Shown: positions 44,858-52,812 of the stretch, in pieces
Position numbering within the stretch: position 1 is the stretch's first letter
How the letters are laid out: each line of letters opens with the position of its first letter
Assembly (NCBI GenBank): GCA_022827055.1
Contig: JAJDTR010000144.1
Coordinates: 1-52,812, forward strand
DNA: 52,812 bases
Source: Candidatus Poribacteria bacterium
GTDB taxonomy: Bacteria; Poribacteria; WGA-4E; JAJDTR01
Direction: 5' to 3'
Made by a program: the position numbers and the translations under genes
The notes under the pieces: generated by a model
Seen by the model: the letters and a program-made list of their open reading frames with translations, nothing else
Database searches by the model: none
What the model was told of the DNA's origin: nothing

Positions 44858-45344
44858 TTTTGATTGAGCGTATGCTCCACGATCATCAAAGGGTTTTGGT
44901 AGATAGTTACGGTTGTATTGATCTTTACGGTATTGCTTAAGCACCCCAAATCTCGTCGCTTGATGTGTTCGATCGTTCGATCACGTCGCAGATAAGCACG
45001 TTTCTGTTTTTTACGGAACAAGTAATCTTTCAATCTTCGATTCCCTCTCTCCTTCCATAGTTTCCCAGATAAAATCCCCCTATATTCTCCCTCTTTGAAA
45101 CAGACACGCCTTAAATCGATCCTTGACAGTTGAATGCTGTTGAGTCGAGATAGTTATGGTTATCGACTACAATTTATGGGACAACACAGGGGACGTCTCC
45201 CCTAGAATCAGTTAGAATCAGTCTAAAAATCTAAACCCTGCTCTTGAATACGCAATAAAAATACGCAATAAAAAAAAGGCAACACGTTCTAGAACGTGTT
45301 GCCTTGAGTACAACATTTCAACAAATCGAGTTTCGAGATTACAC
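44858..45344. other. Intergenic region between convergent units
   Basis: 487 bp of AT-rich DNA. The right part holds the strong terminator of the lipoprotein gene (45267-45305), preceded by small direct repeats (two copies of ACGCAATAAAA and two of GAATCAGT). I see no ORF or RNA gene that I can support. Confidence 0.45.
45267..45305 (-). terminator. Rho-independent terminator of the Ig-like lipoprotein gene
   Basis: A perfect 15-bp inverted repeat at 45276-45305 (AAGGCAACACGTTCT and its complement). On the minus strand it is followed by a run of T (plus-strand A run at about 45267-45277). It lies 40 bp after the stop of the gene, so the assignment is strong. Confidence 0.85.
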
Positions 45345-45983
45345 CTATTCTTTTGCCTTGGTGGTGAACTCAACCTTGAACTCAGCTTTATTGCCTGCCG
45401 CATCGGTAACATTGAGCACTACTACATAGGTCACTGAGTTGGCGAGTTCTTTTCCTGCAACCGGAGTAAGCTCGGCATTCTTGCCCGTAACTGCCCCTTG
45501 CCAACCAGCTGATGTATTGTCCTCAAAGTTCAATTCGGCGGAACCGGTGACATTCTCATCAAACGTAATCTGAATCTTGTCCGCATTTAGCGGTCCGGGG
45601 TCAACGTCCTTGGCTCCATTAGTCACGTTACCGCCGGTAATTTTTGGCGGGTCGGTGTCAGGCGCTTGAAGTGTATAGTTGAACGTAACCGGTCCTCCTG
45701 CGGACCCATCCTTGTTGGTCCAGGTAACATTCAGGCTTGCAGCTGCCGGAATCTTCCAGTTTTTCCCCGAGCCAGTAGCACCTGCCACAGCATCGACTGC
45801 TTGATCGAGGGTAAGCGAGATTTCGGCATTTGACGGAACCGTGGATCCGCTCGGCGGATCAGCGGTAACGGTCGTAGCTGACGGCGGGCCTTCCGGTTCC
45901 GTTTCGCCACCACCGCATCCAACTACGTAGGAAACCAACATCGCAGTCATTACCAAAGCTAAGGTTCGAAAGAGCTTTTGCAT
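45345..45983 (-). CDS. Lipoprotein with bacterial Ig-like (Big_5/SbsA-type) domain
   Basis: About 212 residues from ATG 45983, chosen for its GGAGTAG ribosome site; a 12-codon upstream extension is unlikely. The signal ends in SYVVGC, a lipobox, so the protein should be lipid-anchored. A Pro/Glu-rich start (GGGETEPEGPPSA) is followed by two Ig-like halves. The second, after TDPPKITGGNVTNGAKDVDP, has the SbsA Ig-like pattern ending in YVVVLNVTDAAGNKAEF. Such domains mediate adhesion or cell-surface assembly. It is monocistronic: its own terminator lies downstream and dprA 330 bp upstream. Confidence 0.82.
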   Translation of the reverse strand: MQKLFRTLALVMTAMLVSYVVGCGGGETEPEGPPSATTVTADPPSGSTVPSNAEISLTLDQAVDAVAGATGSGKNWKIPAAASLNVTWTNKDGSAGGPVTFNYTLQAPDTDPPKITGGNVTNGAKDVDPGPLNADKIQITFDENVTGSAELNFEDNTSAGWQGAVTGKNAELTPVAGKELANSVTYVVVLNVTDAAGNKAEFKVEFTTKAKE

Positions 45984-46313
45984 TATTTCTACTCCTTTTT
46001 GATTTGTGTATAAAAACATCTAGGTTTAGCTAGACAGCCTAAATCAGTCCTCGCAATTAGAATCGGCTTATGCGCCCGAAGGGTGAAGTACTGAGTTGGT
46101 TTTCAATCCCGTTAGCAACAGCGCCAATGTCAAACCTCAAGAACAAGCTAGGTGTTGTAATGCTTTCAATCAACCAAGCATCCGCATGTTTTTGACTTAA
46201 TATGTGCAAGGTAGACCATAGTCTACCAGAAATTTCGATTGTTGTAAAGAAAAACCTGCACATTTTTCCAAATTTTTAACCGCCTGAATTTCTTAAGTCT
46301 TCAAAAACACCTC
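45984..46313. other. Intergenic region between dprA and the Ig-like lipoprotein
   Basis: 330 bp upstream of the lipoprotein gene. It has an 18-bp perfect palindrome at 46210-46227 (GGTAGAC-CATA-GTCTACC). I see no clean promoter or ORF. Confidence 0.4.
46210..46227. promoter_or_regulatory. Perfect palindrome, possible operator
   Basis: GGTAGAC and GTCTACC flank CATA. There is no T-run, so an operator is as likely as a terminator for dprA. No regulator is identified. Confidence 0.3.
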
Positions 46314-47252
46314 CTAAAACAGTTCCAGTTGTTCAACGAGAGAACTATTCCTCGGTTGCACCGTGAACAGTTCCGGATTTAATAGACGACTCTGAAGGTC
46401 ATTCAGCCGACTTAGGGTGATTGGTATTGCCCCGCGTCGAATAAGATGGCGAGGGCCCTCGCTCAAACGATGGCTATTTTGCCAGTCGTAAGCGAAAACT
46501 GTACGTCCTTGTTCGAGAGCATATCCTGCCGTGCGCACTGCACCGCCGTTTTCTCTAGCTTCAACCACGATTGTCGCAACTGACAGCCCACTAATAATTC
46601 GGTTACGTAAAATTAGGTTTGCAGGCGTGGGCCGCGTAGAAAACAGATGCTCGGACAGGAGCATACCACTTTTACAAACTTTCGCAGCGAGCGGTCGATT
46701 CTCCGTGGGGTATATCGAAAATAGATCTCCACCAAACACTCCCACGGTGCTTCCACCCACCGAAAGCGCTCCGATATGGGCAGAAGTGTCAATTCCCCTA
46801 GCAAAACCACTGACTACGGTAAAACCTGCCTGAACGATTGACTTGGACAATTCCAAGGTTGTCAGGACGCCAATCTCCGTTGGCTGAGTCGAGCCAACAA
46901 TTGCTATAGCCTTTCGACCGATTCTCCCCAATTTACCTTTTATACAAAGAATTGGCGGAGCGTTGGAAACGGTTCGCAGCTTATCGGGGTAATTTGCATC
47001 CTCTACGCACAAAACCTCGACGCCTCGATTCTCAAGCCACTCCAACCGGCGTCGAAATGTACCGAGGTGCTCCCCAATTTCCAAAACGCGGGACGCCAAA
47101 ACCGGGTTGAACTGTGGAAGACACGCGATTTCCGAGAATTCGGCATCAAATACGTTTTCCGCACTTCCAAAGCGAGCCAAAAGTCGATTCAACCGAATCG
47201 GACCGATACCTTCGACCGACGCAAGCGCCAACCAGAGTTCCCGCCGAGCCAT
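46314..47252 (-). CDS. dprA: DNA processing protein DprA
   Basis: About 312 residues. It loads RecA on incoming single-stranded DNA in natural transformation. The Rossmann-like core shows AIVGSTQPTEIGVLTTLELS near 120, VVSGFARGIDTSAHIGALSV, GGDLFSIYPTENRPLAAKV, and VVEARENGGAVRTAGYALEQ. An N-terminal helical part (LALASVEGIGPIRLNRLLAR) is a SAM-like HhH domain. It lacks an obvious C-terminal winged-helix (DML1). The start is taken as ATG 47252; a GTG eight codons earlier is possible. The competence genes comEC and pilin are not in view. Confidence 0.93.
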   Translation of the reverse strand: MARRELWLALASVEGIGPIRLNRLLARFGSAENVFDAEFSEIACLPQFNPVLASRVLEIGEHLGTFRRRLEWLENRGVEVLCVEDANYPDKLRTVSNAPPILCIKGKLGRIGRKAIAIVGSTQPTEIGVLTTLELSKSIVQAGFTVVSGFARGIDTSAHIGALSVGGSTVGVFGGDLFSIYPTENRPLAAKVCKSGMLLSEHLFSTRPTPANLILRNRIISGLSVATIVVEARENGGAVRTAGYALEQGRTVFAYDWQNSHRLSEGPRHLIRRGAIPITLSRLNDLQSRLLNPELFTVQPRNSSLVEQLELF

Positions 47253-47605
47253 AAATTCTGCTGCCCTTTCCGACACCTGAGCACGTCACGGAGAATACTA
47301 CAAAACAGAGAAAAACCCTTGCGGTGCAACGCTTCCGGCGTCTCTTCGGAAGTTGGATGCGCCAAGTATAGCACATTTCAGAAAAGTTTGCAAAGCCTTT
47401 TTTTATCAAAAAATCAATTAAATGGCGAGCGAGATTCCGCTTGACATTTTTCAGGGGGTGGAATATTCTAACGGCGCAGCAGCGATTTTGCTGGACATTG
47501 GGATTTTAGTGCGCAGTCACGGTTGAATTCTAAAATATTTTGCGCGCCTTAAAACATGTTGCTGCGGTTGAATGGGACAACCATTTCTCTTTTTCGTGAC
47601 GACAC
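47253..47605. other. Divergent intergenic region between dprA and lgt
   Basis: 353 bp. A strong promoter toward lgt is at 47441-47469. The rest is AT-rich with no ORF or RNA gene that I can support. Confidence 0.5.
47441..47469 (+). promoter_or_regulatory. Sigma-70-like promoter of lgt
   Basis: TTGACA at 47441-47446, a 17-bp spacer and TATTCT at 47464-47469. The leader is about 130 nt. Confidence 0.65.
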
Positions 47606-48439
47606 ATGTATCCAACCATATTTGATTTAGGGACCCTTCACCTTGGCCCAATCCACCTCCCCATAGCGGTACACAGTTATGGGCTGATGATGGCCCTCGC
47701 CTTCCTTACTTGTATGTATATGGGGCAACACGAGTTCAAACGAAAAGGACTTGAGCCTAGGCTTGCCTCGTCTATTATACTATGGGGCGCTTTAGGCGGC
47801 ATCATTGGCGCAAAACTCTATTCATCCCTGCAAGATGGGAGCCTTTCATTCAGAGAACTGTTCTCAAACAGCGGACTCGTGTGGTATGGCGGTCTAATCG
47901 GAGGACTTGGCGCCGCTATCTGGGTTATACATCGATCTTCGGCCCCTCTCTTGCCAACACTTGACGCTCTTGCTCCCTTACTACTGCTAGGATATGGCAT
48001 TGGACGAATCGGATGTTTCCTCTCCGGGGATGGCGACTACGGCCCGCCATCGGATTTGCCTTGGGCAATGTCATTTCCAAAAGGCACGGTTCCCATAAAC
48101 GTTCCCGTACACCCGACTCCCCTGTATGAATTTGGATTGTCGGTCGTCGGTTTCGCGCTGCTTTGGCGCGTCCGGAAAGAGAAGGAGGAGACAGCCGGGT
48201 GGTTGGTTGGTGCAGGACTTATTGCGGCGGGAATAGAACGATTCCTTGCCGAATTCTGGCGGACCAGTGAACGTGTCATCGCCGGATTGACAACGGCACA
48301 ACTGATCAGTATTGGCTTAGTCATTGTGGGCAGTTGGATCATCTATGAAACTACACGGAGGTCATCTAGCACCGCGGATGGGACAGGCACTCCGACATCA
48401 CATGTTGCGGGAAGACGTAAGCGCGCTAACCGCCAGTAA
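47606..48439 (+). CDS. lgt: Prolipoprotein diacylglyceryl transferase
   Basis: 277 residues, seven membrane helices. It moves diacylglycerol from phosphatidylglycerol to the lipobox Cys of prolipoproteins. Key motifs: the HSYGLM segment near 24, GLVWYGGLIGGLGA near 90, and the Lgt signature GRIGCFLSGDGDYG near 135, followed by HPTPLYE. Its substrates in this window include the propeller lipoprotein, LptC and the Ig-like lipoprotein. A Ser/Thr/Arg-rich tail of about 20 residues follows the last helix. lspA and lnt are not present here. Confidence 0.95.
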   Translation: MYPTIFDLGTLHLGPIHLPIAVHSYGLMMALAFLTCMYMGQHEFKRKGLEPRLASSIILWGALGGIIGAKLYSSLQDGSLSFRELFSNSGLVWYGGLIGGLGAAIWVIHRSSAPLLPTLDALAPLLLLGYGIGRIGCFLSGDGDYGPPSDLPWAMSFPKGTVPINVPVHPTPLYEFGLSVVGFALLWRVRKEKEETAGWLVGAGLIAAGIERFLAEFWRTSERVIAGLTTAQLISIGLVIVGSWIIYETTRRSSSTADGTGTPTSHVAGRRKRANRQ

Positions 48440-48614
48440 TCGCATTTTGGAATTAAACGATATGTGCATTCAGCGTCCACAGTCCCTCCCTTCGAAATAA
48501 GCCCTTCGTATCAAACATATCTTCACACAGACCTATGTGGTTTTCTTGCGTAACGAGCATCACGAATGAGTTTCAGATTCCTAACGTCCAAACTAGAATG
48601 CAAGGATAACTATT

Positions 48615-50420
48615 ATGGAAAAAATGACGATTAATGAGATGCTTTCGAACTCGATTCGTCAGTATGGATCGAAGGCGGCACTCTCCAGAAAGATTGACGG
48701 TAGCTATGAAGATATCTCCTACGACGAACTCGGGGAACAGGTGGAAAACTTTGCCTTGGGACTCGTCGAACTTGGAATTGAACGAGGCGACCGCGTCGTA
48801 CTATTGTCCGAGAACCGGCCCGAATGGGCAATTACGGACTTAGCGATTATTGCTGCGGGCGGCGTAAATGTACCCATGTTTCCAACGCTTACATCCGCCC
48901 AAGTAGAGTATATTGTGAAAGATTCCGGAGCGAAGGTCGTCTGTGTATCAAATGAAGATCAGTTGAAAAAGATTGAGGCCTTTCGAAAGGATGTTTCGCA
49001 TCTTGAGCGAGTCATCGTATTTGACGCCACAGAGTCGGACACAGATGGTCAAGATTTGAGCTTTGAAGAAGTGTGTGATCTCGGTAAGAAGGTTGAGAAT
49101 GGAACTCAGATTTACCAAGAAGCAAGCGAAGCTGCAAATCCCGAAGATCTCGTTACTATCATCTATACTTCGGGGACGACCGGCGATCCGAAAGGAGCAA
49201 TGCTCACGCATCACAACTTCATGTTCAACGCCCGCGCCTGTCTTGAGCTTGTAGCCATTAGCCATGAGGACGTGCTCTTGTCATTCTTGCCTCTATCACA
49301 CGTGTTTGAACGAATGGCGGGGCATTATTTGCCGCTTACTTGCGGTTCCACCATCGCCTATGCGGAAAGTCCGTTTACGGTAGCCCAAAACTTGGGGGAG
49401 GTGCGTCCTACGCTTATGGCGAGCGTGCCCCGTCTCTATGAAACAATGCATGATCGGATTCTTCGTGCAGTGAAAGAGGGCTCGCCCATAAAACAGAAGA
49501 TATTCGGTTGGGGAGTGAAAACCGGTCAAAAGGTGAGTCAGGCAATTCAGGCGCATAGGGAACCGTCCTTCCTATTGAATCTGAAAATGGGGCTTGCAAA
49601 CAAATTGGTTTTTGGGAAAATTCTAGCCAGAGTAGGCGGACGATTGAAATTTTTTGTGTCAGGCGGCGCCGCTTTGCCTCAATCAATTGCGGAGTTCTTC
49701 CACGCGGCTGGCATTCTGATTCTCGAAGGATACGGCTTAACCGAAACCTCGCCGGTGATTTCCGTAAATTCCCCAAACGCATGGAAATTCGGTACCGTTG
49801 GCAAACCCGTACCGGGAGTTGAAGTCAAAATTGCAGAAGATGGCGAAATCCTATCCAAGGGACCGCACATCATGCAGGGGTATTACAATCGCCCCGAAGA
49901 TACGGCAGAGGCAATCGATGCCGACGGCTGGTTCCATACCGGGGATATCGGCCAGTTTGATGAAGACGGTTTCTTGAAGATTACGGACCGAAAGAAGAAC
50001 ATCCTCGTGTTGTCGAACGGGAAAAATGTCGCACCTCAACCGATTGAAAGCGAGCTTGTTCGAAGCGAGTATATTAGTCAGGTTATGTTAATTGGCGATG
50101 GTCAGAAAAGTGTAGCCGCGCTGGTTGCCCCGAGTTTCGACGCGCTCGAAGAATTTGGGAAAGAGCACGGGTTGGATACAGGGAATAACACAACTCTGGT
50201 TGAGACGAAGGAGGTTCGACAACTCATCCGAGGCGAAATCAATCGGCTCGTGGTAGATTTCGCAGACTTTGAACGACCCAGGATGTTCGCCGTAATCAGT
50301 CGGGAATTCACACAGGAAGAGGATGAGATGACGCCAACTCTCAAACTGAAGCGTCAAGTTATTCTCGATCATTTCAGCGATGTTATTAACGACTTATACG
50401 GCGAAGATGATGCAGAGTAA
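48615..50420 (+). CDS. Long-chain fatty-acid-CoA ligase
   Basis: 601 residues of the ANL superfamily. It activates long fatty acids through an acyl-AMP intermediate to acyl-CoA. The P-loop motif is IIYTSGTTGDPKGAMLTHHN near residue 190. Next come EGYGLTETSP near 375, the GWFHTGDIG hinge near 440 and the catalytic Lys in KITDRKKNILVLSNGKNVAP. It ends with the TPTLKLKRQVILDHF type tail of the FadD15/AMP-dependent synthetase group. No beta-oxidation genes are adjacent. A small gap (66 bp) separates it from the creatininase-family gene. Confidence 0.93.
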   Translation: MEKMTINEMLSNSIRQYGSKAALSRKIDGSYEDISYDELGEQVENFALGLVELGIERGDRVVLLSENRPEWAITDLAIIAAGGVNVPMFPTLTSAQVEYIVKDSGAKVVCVSNEDQLKKIEAFRKDVSHLERVIVFDATESDTDGQDLSFEEVCDLGKKVENGTQIYQEASEAANPEDLVTIIYTSGTTGDPKGAMLTHHNFMFNARACLELVAISHEDVLLSFLPLSHVFERMAGHYLPLTCGSTIAYAESPFTVAQNLGEVRPTLMASVPRLYETMHDRILRAVKEGSPIKQKIFGWGVKTGQKVSQAIQAHREPSFLLNLKMGLANKLVFGKILARVGGRLKFFVSGGAALPQSIAEFFHAAGILILEGYGLTETSPVISVNSPNAWKFGTVGKPVPGVEVKIAEDGEILSKGPHIMQGYYNRPEDTAEAIDADGWFHTGDIGQFDEDGFLKITDRKKNILVLSNGKNVAPQPIESELVRSEYISQVMLIGDGQKSVAALVAPSFDALEEFGKEHGLDTGNNTTLVETKEVRQLIRGEINRLVVDFADFERPRMFAVISREFTQEEDEMTPTLKLKRQVILDHFSDVINDLYGEDDAE

Positions 50421-50486
50421 GATACGTGTCACGACACGCGATGAGGATTAACAGCGTTCGAAGATCGGGCTTAGGAGGGAAGCGCA

Positions 50487-51248
50487 GTGAAATATGGTGA
50501 TGGTTGTTGGGTGGATATTGAGCAATCGGACAAGAATAAGGTGGTCGTGGTTCCACTTGGTTCGATGGAACAGCACGGGCATCATTCCCCGCTCTTAACG
50601 GACACGTATTTGGTCACGGCGGTCGCCGAACGCGTTGAACGGGAACTTCGTGAAGAGACGTACTTTTTGCCGACGCTGTGGCTTGGCGCCTCGGATCACC
50701 ATCTTGATTTGCCCGGCACCACGAGCGTTCCCAATCATGTCTATACATTAGTTATCAAGAACATTGTTCGTTCCATCAGCAGGGCTGGTTTTCAACGGAT
50801 TTTCTTTTTGAACGGGCACGGCGGCAATGTTATTCCAGGCACCCAAGCAATCACGGAGTTAGCCAACGAGTCGGACGAGTACAACGATCGCTGGATGGCG
50901 CTGGCATCTTATTGGTCAGTCGCGTCACCCGTCATGGCGGCGGAAAATCACGGGATGCAGACACAACAGTTGACTCACGCTTGCGAGTACGAGACCTCCA
51001 TGATGCTATGGTTGCATGGAGAGATTATGCGGATGGACCGAGTTACCTCAAGCCCGCCTCTATTGGATTCGCCGTTCTTCCATAGCGAACAGGGCGGGCG
51101 GATCAATGTCGCCAAGCGGATGAGCACGTGGACTCCAACCGGCGCAATGGGTGGACCTCAACACGCGACCGCGGAGAAGGGCGAATCTTTATTGAACGCC
51201 ATTACCGGCGAGGTGGTCTCATTTCTCAAGGACTTTTCGACTTGGTAG
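50487..51248 (+). CDS. Creatininase-family amidohydrolase
   Basis: 253 residues from GTG 50487, supported by AGGAGGGA seven bases upstream. The metal-binding motif VPLGSMEQHGHHSPLLTDTY near residue 25 gives Glu, His and Asp ligands; NGHGGN near 110 and the acidic CEYETSMM segment near 175 complete the site. The Gly usually found in HAGEFETS-type motifs is Cys here (HACEYETS). Family members hydrolyse creatinine or similar cyclic amides (for example MftE-type proteins cleave peptides). No mycofactocin or creatine genes are near, so the substrate is unknown. Same strand as the ligase and possibly co-transcribed. Confidence 0.87.
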   Translation: MKYGDGCWVDIEQSDKNKVVVVPLGSMEQHGHHSPLLTDTYLVTAVAERVERELREETYFLPTLWLGASDHHLDLPGTTSVPNHVYTLVIKNIVRSISRAGFQRIFFLNGHGGNVIPGTQAITELANESDEYNDRWMALASYWSVASPVMAAENHGMQTQQLTHACEYETSMMLWLHGEIMRMDRVTSSPPLLDSPFFHSEQGGRINVAKRMSTWTPTGAMGGPQHATAEKGESLLNAITGEVVSFLKDFSTW

Positions 51249-51447
51249 GGGATTAAAGCAAGTCGAATTCCTGCGCTTTTACGCCCTCAATCTATGCATA
51301 GTCTCCGGGCGATCCATTTGTCGATAGAATAGCAGCGGTCACTAAACAACAAAACGACGTGCATGAACCAATTCTGGGAGCCTGTTTGAAAAGTCCAAAT
51401 CCGTGTTCGAGAGAGGTCATTTTGGGGTATACGTCTTGAAAATCCGA

Positions 51448-51930
51448 ACCGGACGCACCGTGCATGACCACTTCTCATCATATCCCACCTTTGAAAACTG
51501 TTCGTATGCCTACTGCAATGCCCACCACCTGCGTGAACTCCAATTCATCACCGACCAGTATCACCAAGCGTGGGCTCGACAGATGAGTCAACTGCTATTG
51601 GCAATCAAAGCCGAGGTCACCGAAGTTTCCCAACACGCCAGCGCTTTAGCCAAAGAGCGAATTGCCCACTTCGAGAGTCGCCACGACGAAATTATTCAAG
51701 TGGGTCTCGACACCAATCCCCTGCACCCGCCCTCAAGCGACGGGGCCGGATGAAACAATCGCCACCGGAGAACCTGCCGGATGGACTCGACAAGCACAGG
51801 GCTGAAGTTCTCGCCCTCATGTATGACGCTAACATTCCATGTGACCACAATCTTGCCGAGCGCGATATAAGAATGGTCAAAGTAAATCAGAAAATCTCCG
51901 GCAGTTTTCGCACGGAGGAGGGAACTAAAA
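51448..51930 (+). pseudogene. Degraded IS66-family transposase fragment
   Basis: Two frames carry pieces of an IS66-type transposase. The first, from about 51448 to 51740, reads TVHDHFSSYPTFENCSYAYC and NAHHLREL, matching the IS66 catalytic core. The second, in another frame to 51930, reads [20 protein letters not shown] and GSFRTEEGT near the IS66 C-terminus. The shift occurs near 51740, and both ends are truncated. No inverted repeats or orfA/orfB were seen. It is an inactive relic. Confidence 0.8.
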
Positions 51931-52250
51931 TAATTATAGTGAGTGTTTCAGAAAAAGAGAGGTTTTATTGAAACGCGATGCCTTTCCCTGAAGGGCTTCA
52001 GATTTTGGTTCACACAAACTTGGAGATTGGCATAATCTCAGCCGATAGACAAGCATTCCGGATGAGATTTCTGGCTGATGTCCAATTTAAGTGCACCCCT
52101 CGAATTCTGACGCGGCCGCGCTGCCGCCCGCTCGGTCTCCCTCCGATGTTGGGGCAAGAAGCCACAGAATGACACGGGGAGCGGCGCGGTCGAAAAAAAA
52201 ACCATTCTTCACGTTTTCTTAACATGAACCGACATCGAAAGGAGGACCTC
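51931..52250. other. Intergenic region after the IS66 relic
   Basis: About 320 bp. The DNA becomes clearly more GC-rich from about 52100. A strong AAAGGAGG ribosome site lies at 52238-52245 before the FG-GAP gene. I see no ORF, RNA gene or long repeat. Confidence 0.4.
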
Positions 52251-52812
52251 ATGAAAACGATACGGTTTATCCTCATCAGTCTAGTCCTCGGTATTGGACT
52301 GGGGGCCATCAGTCGCCCCACCCTCGCGCGCGAAGACGAAGTCAAGCTTATCGGTGTCGAGGACGGACTAGACAACGAACATTTGTGCGCCGATATTATC
52401 GGGGACTCCGTGGTCGTCGGGGCACATAGGGTGGGCATCGCGAAATTCTATGTAGGCAATGGCGAAAAGTGGAAAGAGCAGGCGGAACTTACTGTCGGTC
52501 CGGAGGCTACCGCCTTCGGATGGGCGGTAGCCCTCACCGGCCGCCATGATCGGGCAAGCGCGAACACCGCCATCGTCGGGGCACCAAGCGACAATCATGC
52601 CGGAGCTAAGGCCGGTTCGGCTTATATCTTCGCCCGCAGCGGGGACACCTGGAATCAGCAGGCGAAACTTGCCGCTCCGGATCCGGAAGACAAGGACGCT
52701 TTCGGATTTGCCGTGTCCATCTACCGGAACACGGCCATCGTTGGCGTACCAATGGACGATGATGGCGGCAGGGACGCGGGGTCAGCCTATATCTTCGTAC
52801 GCGATGGGGTCG
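52251..52812 (+). CDS. FG-GAP (integrin-like) repeat protein, 3' end off the window
   Basis: 187 codons, open at the right edge. A signal peptide is visible at 1-27 (TIRFILISLVLGIGLGAI, ending near PTLA). The rest is FG-GAP-like blades: DSVVVGAHR, AFGWAVALTG, NTAIVGAPSDNHAGAKAGSA, YIFARSGDTW and a second copy NTAIVGVPMDDDGG. These repeats form a beta-propeller on secreted or surface proteins and are often involved in adhesion. Codon use is more GC-rich than the neighbours, and an IS66 relic lies upstream, so it may be an acquired gene. The ribosome site AAAGGAGG fixes the start. Confidence 0.85.
   Translation, partial: MKTIRFILISLVLGIGLGAISRPTLAREDEVKLIGVEDGLDNEHLCADIIGDSVVVGAHRVGIAKFYVGNGEKWKEQAELTVGPEATAFGWAVALTGRHDRASANTAIVGAPSDNHAGAKAGSAYIFARSGDTWNQQAKLAAPDPEDKDAFGFAVSIYRNTAIVGVPMDDDGGRDAGSAYIFVRDGV

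Noticed and set aside
45207..45262. Possible CRISPR-like direct repeats (GAATCAGT and ACGCAATAAAA pairs)
   Set aside because: Only two copies each, very short, with no regular spacer.
1..52812. tRNA or rRNA genes
   Set aside because: I looked in the intergenic regions for TTCGAATC-type T-arm sequences with a matching acceptor stem and found none convincing.

Overview
The window is about 52.8 kb of a Gram-negative bacterial chromosome with moderate GC. It carries LPS transport and lipid A acylation genes, lipoproteins with lipoboxes, and Lgt. Several traits together (Fe/2OG phytanoyl-CoA dioxygenase-like enzymes, an Ldh_2 dehydrogenase, a creatininase-family hydrolase, a very large YCF48/BNR-repeat lipoprotein, an FG-GAP protein, a eukaryote-like Ser/Thr kinase) recall Candidatus Poribacteria or a neighbouring candidate phylum. 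That assignment is inference from gene content. I saw no rRNA, tRNA or CRISPR array.

Layout. (1) 1-3950: an accessory block. A leftward ORF runs off the left edge and carries a PD-(D/E)XK-like nuclease motif. Divergent from it are an AlbA_2/GHKL-type ATPase regulator and an orphan ParA ATPase. (2) 4204-14133: Ldh_2 dehydrogenase, PhyH dioxygenase and a protein of unknown function; a 770-bp decayed or non-coding stretch; a 1335-aa beta-propeller lipoprotein; a second PhyH dioxygenase; and a membrane-anchored VWA protein. (3) 14516-17789: 1-Cys peroxiredoxin, then a tandem PTPS fusion, GTP cyclohydrolase I and an SDR, which together look like a tetrahydrobiopterin pathway. (4) 17831-25829: two CNNM/CorC-type membrane proteins, a Ser/Thr kinase, a GNAT acetyltransferase, and aroK-aroB. 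(5) 25916-33722, leftward: HD hydrolase, nadB, thioesterase, valS, ptsI and ptsH. (6) 34076-40964, leftward: lpxL-lptC-lptA-lptB-rpoN-hpf-hprK-EIIA(Man), behind a strong sigma-70-like promoter at 41040-41069. (7) 40983-41829: intergenic DNA holding a 561-bp element with terminal inverted repeats. (8) 41830-44857: a four-gene operon of uncharacterised membrane proteins. (9) 45345-51248: Ig-like lipoprotein, dprA, lgt, long-chain acyl-CoA synthetase and a creatininase-family hydrolase. (10) 51448-52812: an IS66 transposase remnant and the start of a GC-rich FG-GAP repeat protein.

How the parts work together. The lpx/lpt genes build and export LPS. rpoN, hpf, hprK, EIIA, HPr and EI form a PTS chain with no sugar permease in view, so it looks regulatory. 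folE, PTPS and SDR correspond to the three steps from GTP to tetrahydrobiopterin. The best candidates for something undescribed are the four-gene membrane operon (41830-44857), the BH4-like cluster with a half-degenerate tandem PTPS (15379-17789), and the nuclease/AlbA-ATPase/ParA block at the left edge.
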